The notes under the pieces were generated by a model that saw nothing but the letters and a program-made list of their open reading frames with translations, was not told the origin of the DNA and did no database searches. Shown here piece after piece: positions 57,421 to 64,000 of a stretch of DNA of 64,000 nt. The position numbers and the translations under genes were made by a program. Position 1 is the first letter of the stretch; each line of letters begins with the position of its first letter. The stretch covers positions 1 to 64,000 of the forward strand of contig JADGJC010000103.1 of assembly GCA_027596075.1 (NCBI GenBank). The letters run 5' to 3'. This stretch comes from Rhizophlyctis rosea. Lineage: Eukaryota; Chytridiomycota; Chytridiomycetes; Rhizophlyctidales; Rhizophlyctidaceae.

Positions 57421-58452
57421 ATGACTGACCCTAGTCCGGCTGTTCAAACGAGAGTACTGCTGATAGGAGTGGGTGGTCGGTATGCAGACAAAGTCTTCCA
57501 TATTTCCTGTCGCCACCGTATGGTACTAACTCACCTCATTTGCAGGTGCTTCGTGCAGTGGGAAATCCACATTAACAGAATGGTATGTCTTTCCCACCAC
57601 TAAGCTTGAGCTGATATTTACGCTCATACAAAGGCTAGCCAAGCTGTTATCGGGCACCATTATCCACCAGGATAAATTCTACAAGGTAGAGTAATGCTCC
57701 TCGACGAGTGACTATATGGTGTGAGCTTACTAGAACCCCAACAGCCGTCTGAGCAAGTTCCCGTCGTGAACGGACAACAGCATTGGGATTGTCCCGAGGC
57801 AATCGATATGAAAACCTTCGCGAAAACCTTATCACTCATATCCTCCAACCCCTCCGACTCGCCATATCTGGGAAAAAACCGTCCGACCGTAAAGGATGAC
57901 GATATTCCTGTTAGCATAGTAAATCACTTGAAAGAGCTTATTGAACGGACAAGGATCAAAGCGCTGGCATCCAAAGTAGACTTGAAGTTCATTCTGGTTG
58001 ACGGATTCCTGCTCTACGTGGACAAGGATGTTGTAGACCAGCTGGACGTGCGGTTCTTCTTGGGAGCATCGTTTGAGACACTTGCGAGGAGAAGATCTGA
58101 GAGGAATGGATACATAACTGATGCAGGTATGCAGTATGCATTTTGGGGCTTGTAGAACTTTTGGGGGGGTCCTGCATTGAGTGCTAATGAGCGCATTCTA
58201 GGATTTTGGGTTGATCCACCAGACTATTTCGCAAAGGTCGTCTACCCAGCATACCTGCTGTACAATCGACCTGCACTGGATACGATAGAAAAGAGGGGTG
58301 AAGATGGCGATAGGGTAGACGGGTTGATAGGATTGAATTCTGAGGAGTTAGACATTGCCGGCATGGTACAGGCAGCAGTTGACCGTATTATTGAATACGT
58401 TGATCGCATGGTTCAGGGAGAAAAGGAACAAAGCTCCTCCAACAAAGACTAA
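57421..58452 (+). CDS. NRK1: Nicotinamide riboside kinase
   Basis: It phosphorylates nicotinamide riboside to NMN in NAD salvage. Exon 1 (MTDPSPAVQTRVLLIGVG) joins by a GTGGTC...TTGCAG intron to ASCSGKSTLTEW, giving the P-loop GASCSGKST. LAKLLSGTIIHQDKFYK carries the family's D-x-F-x-K motif. Then come WDCPEAIDM (matching the D-x-P-E-A motif), KFILVDGFLLYVD (Walker B-like), VRFFLGASFETLARRRSERNGYIT (lid arginines) and, after an intron, GFWVDPPDYFAKVVYPAYLLY, the conserved closing signature. The last 80 residues (EELDIAGMVQAAVDRIIEYVDRM) are helical and end SSSNKD. Five exons. It is about 280 bp from the divergent TPR-hydrolase gene. Confidence 0.95.
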
Positions 58453-58622
58453 AACATAAATAGCAACAATAATGATAAGACGTCTCTATATACAGCACGA
58501 GATAGCCTGACCCTCCGACGAACATGTCAAACGCGTCTCCCTATCCAAATCTTACGAAGGAGCATCTGTCGTAATTCTATTCTAAGAATTACGATGATGA
58601 ACAGATGCGCTAGGTACATGGC

Positions 58623-58982
58623 TCACTGCTGAGGAGAATCGTAGAAGGACTTGATGTCATCTATGGTCAATGCAACCGGTCCAGGGCTGCCAGGTTCTGT
58701 AACACACACGCCTCCCCGACGTCCCAGTGCAGCATCGCTAGGCGTCTCCGTGCTGGCCCCTTGGGCGTCAGCTTCAGTAAATGTTACGACGACAGGGGAT
58801 GAGAGCGGGGCGATTGGTTCGGTGGGCGACGGAACGAGGTTTGCACTGGGAGCGGTGGAGGGCGATAATGGAGGCGGATGGTACGCTGGACGAGGTGTTG
58901 TGGGTGATGGAGTGTGGGCTGTGCGCGTTGCGGGCGCTGAGGTGGTTTGGATGGACGGTGGAGGAGCTGGACGGGTCGTCAT
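58623..58982 (-). CDS. Small Pro/Thr/Ser-rich hypothetical protein
   Basis: A 119-codon single-exon frame from ATG 58982 (MTTRPAPPPSIQTT). The first two thirds are Pro/Thr/Ala-rich and disordered (TPSPTTPRPAYHPPPL). The C terminus is more ordered (VALTIDDIKSFYDSPQQ). A TATA-like CGCTATAAATAGC lies on the minus strand at 59102-59114, about 120 nt upstream, which supports real transcription. It is convergent with NRK1, 170 bp apart. No domain is recognised. Confidence 0.45.
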   Translation of the reverse strand: MTTRPAPPPSIQTTSAPATRTAHTPSPTTPRPAYHPPPLSPSTAPSANLVPSPTEPIAPLSSPVVVTFTEADAQGASTETPSDAALGRRGGVCVTEPGSPGPVALTIDDIKSFYDSPQQ

Positions 58983-59101
58983 TGTGCAGTGGAGGGTATA
59001 GGTGAAAGGATTGGGTCGTTTGTACAGAGTCAGATATCTCAAATCAATGATAGGACGATGCGCTGATGGTGATTCCGCTGATGGGTGGATATCGAGAAGG
59101 A

Positions 59102-59114
59102 GCTATTTATAGCG
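59102..59114 (-). promoter_or_regulatory. TATA box of the small Pro-rich gene
   Basis: CGCTATAAATAGC read on the minus strand, a good eukaryotic TATA match at a plausible distance from ATG 58982. Confidence 0.5.
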
Positions 59115-60308
59115 TTTTCACGAGAGAGTATCGCAATAGTAACTCAAAGGATCAAAACGCACGCTTTCAGAAGAAGATTGCACGAGGTCTCTGAGGATAT
59201 TAAGTCGCCGTTGTCGCCGAGTTGCCCCGTGCGGTCTGCTACTCTTGCGTATTTGCGCAAGTGAGGGAATGAAGAAGAGGGTCTTGTGAATTGCGTGACC
59301 ACACTGAAGGTATATTAGTGAAGAGCACAACGAAGTCGGGACCTGCCCCACAGCTGGAGAGTGGGAATCTCCAACAGGCTCCTGAAACGATAGGGGGTAT
59401 GCAATGAGGGCCAAGATATGAGGTGGTATGGGGTATGATAGTGGGTAGTGGTATTCACTCACTTCCCTCACTTGCATTCCCTAACAGTGCAAGTATGGGA
59501 CTAAAGAATGAATGATCGACGAAGGAATCGTGACCTTGTTCAGCCGACGTGCTTTTGTGGGTGGACCCGGGTCTTGTGGCTGGTGAGCTGCATGAATCGC
59601 ATGAGAGAGGCCGGTTTGCTGACCAAAGCAGGAAGGGACCGCGTGCTGCATGCTGCCAGTGCTTCTGGTGCTGCTCCACTGAATAGTTCATTCAAAGTTC
59701 ACTCACCACTTTCTCGACCCACACACAACTCCATACTTGCGGGCGGATGCAGCCGGATAAACCTCCTGAACGATCAGGATGTTGCAAAGTTTGCAAGATC
59801 GTTGTTTTTTTTATTGTTTTGCTTGCCTCTCATGGAAGTTCTCCATATGGTCAGAATCTGTGCCATCTCGACCTTATACGTCATATCAGGGCAGCTTTCA
59901 TGCAAGTTTCACGGTTGCATATTTTCTGGCTGGCCAAACACCCCGTGCTTGTCAAGATTTTCAGAGCATGTAGCTTTACGTTTAACGTCAACCCAGTGGT
60001 CAAGATTGCTGGCTGTACTGTTTCAGCCCATTATGCATTGCAGACGGTGCCCAAAACAGGATTCGCTCGACCTGGCCAAGATACTGTAAGACGTGTAACA
60101 ATCAGTGAGCTTTGCTCATCGCGCCATGCCCCAACAGCATGGTTTGCAACTCGAATTATCACCCCATATCAATACTACTTACAAGCAAAATACAAAGATT
60201 TACTGAAACGCTCTACCTATGGCCCTGCTGACCAGCAGCAAGACTATTCTATATCCCGGGTATACCAAATAATTCTATCCAACTTCCATAGACAATGCCA
60301 ATAAGTAG
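59115..60308. other. Intergenic, only unsupported open frames
   Basis: Overlapping plus-strand frames at 59508-60304 (193 and 185 codons) have no domain and no upstream signals. I see no gene here. Confidence 0.35.
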
Positions 60309-60593
60309 CTATGAAGGTAAACTATGTACACTCCTGGGCATATGCCAATATATGGGTCGTGGGGGCATAGCTTCCCTTGTTGGAAACTCTTCCTCCTCCT
60401 CCTCGTAAAAGCCATACTCTTCGTCACCCTTCGATTTTGTGGGGAAAAACAGCTGGAAAGGCCACTTTCGTTGACAGGAGGTGAGTAGGTGTGCAACAAG
60501 CTCGCGGCCGCAGCAGGTGGAGAGGGCCATGAAGACTATGCCGAAAACGAGGAGGAAAAGGCACAGGACGAGGAGGAGGATGTCGGAGGACAT
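60309..60593 (-). CDS. Small single-pass membrane protein, hypothetical
   Basis: 94 codons from ATG 60593. The N terminus is one clear hydrophobic helix (residues about 4-24, ILLLVLCLFLLVFGIVFMAL) followed by TCCGRELVAH and a basic patch (KWPFQLFFPTKSKG). Then comes an acidic run (YGFYEEEEEEF) and a Pro-rich tail. It looks like a signal-anchored peptide with a cytosolic acidic tail. It is not recognised, and its short length means chance cannot be excluded. Confidence 0.4.
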   Translation of the reverse strand: MSSDILLLVLCLFLLVFGIVFMALSTCCGRELVAHLLTSCQRKWPFQLFFPTKSKGDEEYGFYEEEEEEFPTREAMPPRPIYWHMPRSVHSLPS

Positions 60594-61497
60594 GGTGTGT
60601 GGGAGGAGGCGGCGAAGTCAGTCGAAGGGTCCCCGAAGTGTGCGGACCGAAATTGTGAAGATTTTGGATCGGCGACTACCCCATTAGAGTGTCTGTGACT
60701 TTTGTGGAGGCCAAGGGTTGAATTTCACACCTTCAACAATTGAATCACCAACGCGATTTTGCAAACCAAGGTCGAACATCGCACAACAACAAACAGGTTT
60801 GACAGTGGTTTGACAAGTGCCACCAGCTGCGGGCGCAGAAGTTTGTGTTACCTTTCAGAAAGCGCAGCGACTGCGGAACCGGCTGCTGGAAACTGCACCA
60901 CGTTGACAACTTGACACACATTCAGGATGATATTCTTTTGGCGAACGGACTTTGGAAAAGCAAGCGTTTTTGTTTGGTGGCACGGATGATCAACTTTTGG
61001 AGACCCCTTCTTTGCAAATGTGCCGAGCAGTTTGTAAATTGTCACAAATCAACCTTGGAGGCTCGGACGGTCAACCCTGTAAAGTGGACACCACTTTGTT
61101 ACCCCCTAGCAAGCAACTTTGGAAATGTGTGAGGATGACAGTCCATTGCAAAAGATTCTGGCCACAACATGCGAGATCGCAAGCCCTTTCGGCATCCATC
61201 TGTCCCCAAAAATGGCCGAAACCGGGTCATTTCCAAAGTTGCTGGCTAGAGCTCAACAAGGTTGATGCCGATCTCCAAAATTGAAACACCCGATTCGCAA
61301 AATTTGACTGTATGTGTCAACAGATTGGACGTGTCATTAACAAACTTGGACGCCGATCTACAAAATTCTGAATTGAAGCAAACAAAGTTGAATGTGCTAG
61401 ATTCCAAAGTCCGCTCGCCAAAGGAATAAAAGACCCCCTCTTAGACCTCCTCTTCAGCATCGCGCATCAACCAAAGATCTCAAACTCAGTAAACAAA
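60594..61497. other. Intergenic with a diverged direct repeat
   Basis: No gene supported. A 22 bp motif (TTGATGCCGATCTCCAAAAT at 61262; TTGGACGCCGATCTACAAAA at 61346) occurs twice about 85 bp apart, upstream of the reductase gene. Confidence 0.4.
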
Positions 61498-62112
61498 ATG
61501 CGCAAACTAACCTGCTTCATCGCTGCAAGTCTAGACGGCTACATCGCTCGAAAAGATGACACCTTCGACTGGCTCTACACCAACGGCGATTACGGTTACA
61601 AAGCCTACATTTCCAACATGTAATTCTACTGGGGGACAACACTTGCATAACTTGCATATGTGACTTGCTAACATCTCAAACCTCCCACCAGCGACACAAT
61701 CATTACAGGTCGCAAAACCTGGGACGCAGTAACAAAATCCATGCCAGGACCTCACTACCCGGACCACCAAATCTATATCATCACCCACAACACCTCCCCA
61801 TCCCCAGCCCACACCCCATCAAACGCCCAATACACCTCCGAAGCTTTCCCACCTTTCATCCGCTCGCTTCTCGCAAAGCCAGGCAAAGACATTTGGCTTC
61901 TAGGCGGTGGCGAGCTTGTCAAAACCTGTCTCGAAGAGGATCTTCTGGATGAACTTATCATCAGCATCCATCCCATCACATTGGGTGAAGGTATTCCGCT
62001 GTTTAGGGAGTGTAATAAGCAGGTTAAATGGAAGGTGGTGGAGACGCATGCTTATAATAGTGGTTTGGTGCAGATCCGATATGTGAGGGAGAAGGAGGCG
62101 GGTGAGCTTTGA
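61498..62112 (+). CDS. RibD C-terminal / dihydrofolate-reductase-fold protein
   Basis: Two exons. ATG 61498 reads MRKLTCFIAASLDGYIARKD and the first exon ends at AT|GTAATT (61620). The second starts after ACCAG (about 61692) with DTIITGRKTWDAV. Family marks are the FIAxSLDGYIA start, GRKTW, HQIYIITHN, and the NADPH-loop region IWLLGGGELVKTCLEEDLLDELII, followed by HPITLGEGIPLF. Length (about 180 aa) matches the bacterial YwjB/YyaP-type proteins of this superfamily rather than classical DHFR or full RibD. These are NADPH-dependent reductases of mostly unknown substrate. The single intron shows it is established in a fungal genome even if of bacterial origin. It stands alone, with no riboflavin or folate genes nearby. 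Confidence 0.88.
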
Positions 62113-62374
62113 GAGGGAAGGACGCAAGGGGTGCTACGTATTCTGCATCATAAGCATGTTTGAGGCATCAATAAACAAGTGGTGAAGGAGCTCAATGAAT
62201 GCGTGATCACTTGTGTCCAGTTGGGTTGGAAAGTAAACCTTAATCACGCGAGTCGTACAAGGAAGGACACTTGAAATGCAAACTTCCAAATAACAAATTT
62301 GTGCAAATGCCAATGAATGAACGAAGAAGACGATGTGCAATCATCATGACTTGCAGACAGCAGCATACCCAATC

Positions 62375-63835
62375 TCATCCCGACCGCGGCTTCTTCCTTG
62401 GCTGCACCGGGACCTCCAATGGCGCCCTCCCCGCCCCACCTCCAGTCTCCCCCGTCCCCGCCACCACCATATCCACACCCTGACTTGCCGGCAAAACAGG
62501 AACATTAGGCCTCATCCGATGCACCCGACCATCAAAATTCGGCCGTGGCGGCCGTCTTCGTTCCAACCCTTCGCCTCTCCACATCTTCTGCAGGCTCCCA
62601 CCAACCCCATACCACCACGCCAACGACCCTTCGGCACCCGCTCGTTGGAGGGCGGCCATTTCTTCTTCGTGGAGGTATCGTGTATGGGGAGGGTCGGCTG
62701 ACAGGTAGCTAATATGTTGGAGCTCAGCAGGTTCTTGTGGTGGAGGTTCGCGCGGTGGAGCTTTCCGTCTGCTGGCAAGCGCGCCGGGAATTGCTGGAGA
62801 AGACGTGCGAGATGGAGGCGGTGGCCGACCGCCCGGCGCGGGAAGTGGTCCGGTCGGAGATGGCGCTAGTGTTGCAAGTGGGGCCGGCTGTGCTATGGCT
62901 GGGGATTGCGGTCTGCTCGGCGGACGCGGCCTATTGAAAGAGCTTGGCCCAGCCGAAGTCACTTCCTCGTGCTCTCTGTGAGTCATTGTTCCCATTTGTG
63001 CCAGGCGCGCCCATGATTGTTCTCCCGCGTCCAATTGAGATGTCGGTCCAGAGTCGTCCACCTTCGGGGCTGCTGTCCGTGCCGGCGGGGTGGCAACGTG
63101 CGAGTCCAATAATCTTTGTGCTTCTCCAGCAACCTGTAACATACATCAGAAAGACGGCAGGACCACATTGAAGTTGATATGCCTTACATGCGCATGGTGC
63201 ATAGATATGTCACGATGTGCTTCCGAAAATAGCTTGATTTCCTTCATCAAGAAGATGTACTCATTATGCACATAGAGAGGTTGCGTTTCCGCCGTACCAA
63301 GCCCGCTCCGGTCATTCCTTTTCGCCGCATTCGACAAATCTTGAAACAACTGATCGGGATGAGATGAATGCTGTCATCAATGCTCGGATCCAACCCCAAC
63401 CTGTATGATTTTCTGAACGCCATGGTGGTCCAGTTCGAGAGAAAGTACCATATCGATAAATTCCCGCAGTCGAAGAATGAGTTGACCCGCTCGATTGCTG
63501 AATAGTATTGTTGTCGGAGGGTGTGCCATCGGAAAGAAGCGCGTATGACGCTCTATGGCTGGGGTGGTAACGCTATGCCTCAGCGGGACCGGTAAAATAT
63601 CTCTTTCTTCCGGGAACGGCAAGGATGGGATGATGTGGAAAGGCATAATAGCTCGACTCTCTTCAGCTGCGGCCTTCCCATTGAACAGCGTTTTGCCTGT
63701 ATTTGCACGGATTATTCGCGAGAAATGCTAACAGATGAGTCAGTACTGAGCTTGAAAGGGTTGACCGCAATCAGTACGAACCTGCAGTGGCAAATTTACG
63801 ATGTTCAGCTTACTGTCAGGCTGACAAAGCGGCAT
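62375..63835 (-). CDS. Hypothetical protein with Pro-rich C terminus, 5' end near window edge
   Basis: Not recognised. Minus-strand exons: MPLCQPDSKLNIVNLPLQ (from 63835), HFSRIIRANTGKTLFNGKAAAEESRAIMPFHIIPSLPF... through LILRLREFIDMVLSLELDHHGVQKIIQ, LFQDLSNAAKRN...YIFLMKEIKLFSEAHRDISMHHAH, then VAGEAQRLLDSHVATPP. The C-terminal 200 residues are Pro-rich (PPSRPQSPAIAQ, PAPGGRPPPPSRTS) and end in a basic tail (PRKKPRSG). The helical middle could be a coiled coil. A further ATG-led stretch upstream (63948, MSLKEIPRLFEPKAKLGSLI) looks protein-like but meets a TGA after 30 codons, so the true start may be upstream of 63835. Acceptors and donors for three introns are clear. Confidence 0.65.
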
Positions 63836-64000
63836 TTCAAATATATGAAGACAGTTCAGGTGTATGACCCCATTTCGGATGCAGATAGTATGAGTGACCC
63901 CAGTTTGGCCTTTGGCTCGAAAAGTCGCGGAATTTCCTTCAAAGACATTCTGTTACATCTTCCATCACAAAATCAGTCTTGGCAAACATACCCACCTGCA

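Noticed and set aside
59508..60304. Two overlapping plus-strand frames of 193 and 185 codons
   Set aside because: Two frames open over the same bases with Cys/His-rich random composition; no domain, no promoter.

Overview
The window looks like nuclear DNA of a zoosporic (chytrid-type) fungus. Nearly every gene is split by many short introns (about 50-100 bp) with GTRAGT donors and CTAAC/CTRAC-like branch sites. The gene set is eukaryotic and fungal: complex I flavoprotein subunit, mitochondrial malonyl-CoA:ACP transacylase, Dicer, topoisomerase I, APC3/CDC27, a GCN4-like bZIP factor, a CAP-Gly protein and nicotinamide riboside kinase. An RJL/DNAJC27-type GTPase, a family associated with flagellated eukaryotes, is what points to a zoosporic lineage. 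This placement is inference; no rRNA or other marker is present. Genes are closely spaced on both strands and often divergent or convergent. Exon joins given here were read by eye from splice signals and conserved protein motifs.

Layout. 1-1.4 kb: 5' part of NDUFV1 (minus), running off the left edge. 1.7-5.2 kb: two tandem, frameshifted ankyrin-repeat paralogues. 6.0-7.9 kb: mitochondrial malonyl transacylase. 8.9-10.4 kb: RJL-type GTPase, cut by a 10-N assembly gap followed by suspicious C-rich sequence. 11.1-25.0 kb: the accessory part of the window, an array of four diverged copies of one compound unit plus fragments. Each unit has a small hairpin element, a minus-strand gene of an unrecognised family (A-D), a divergent promoter, usually with CACGTG, and a plus-strand spliced transcript whose conserved parts are hairpins and splice signals rather than a reading frame. 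25.1-25.9 kb: a SUKH (SMI1/KNR4)-like gene.

The right half is ordinary gene-dense DNA: Dicer (26.3-31.8 kb), topoisomerase I (32.3-36.0), APC3/CDC27 (36.4-38.8, minus), a long helical-repeat protein (39.3-42.5), a disordered protein (43.0-44.4, minus), a weak hypothetical (44.9-45.6, minus), a bZIP factor (47.0-48.7, minus), a TRM11-like methyltransferase fused to ankyrin repeats (49.9-52.2), a CAP-Gly coiled-coil protein (52.9-55.3), a TPR plus metallo-beta-lactamase fusion (55.5-57.1, minus), nicotinamide riboside kinase (57.4-58.5), two small hypotheticals, a RibD/DHFR-fold reductase (61.5-62.1) and a proline-rich protein cut short near the right edge.

The strongest candidate for something undescribed is the 11-25 kb array: a rapidly diverging family of basic, probably nuclear proteins, each paired head-to-head with a conserved spliced RNA that has compensated stems. 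The housekeeping genes form no shared pathway; they are neighbours rather than a cluster.
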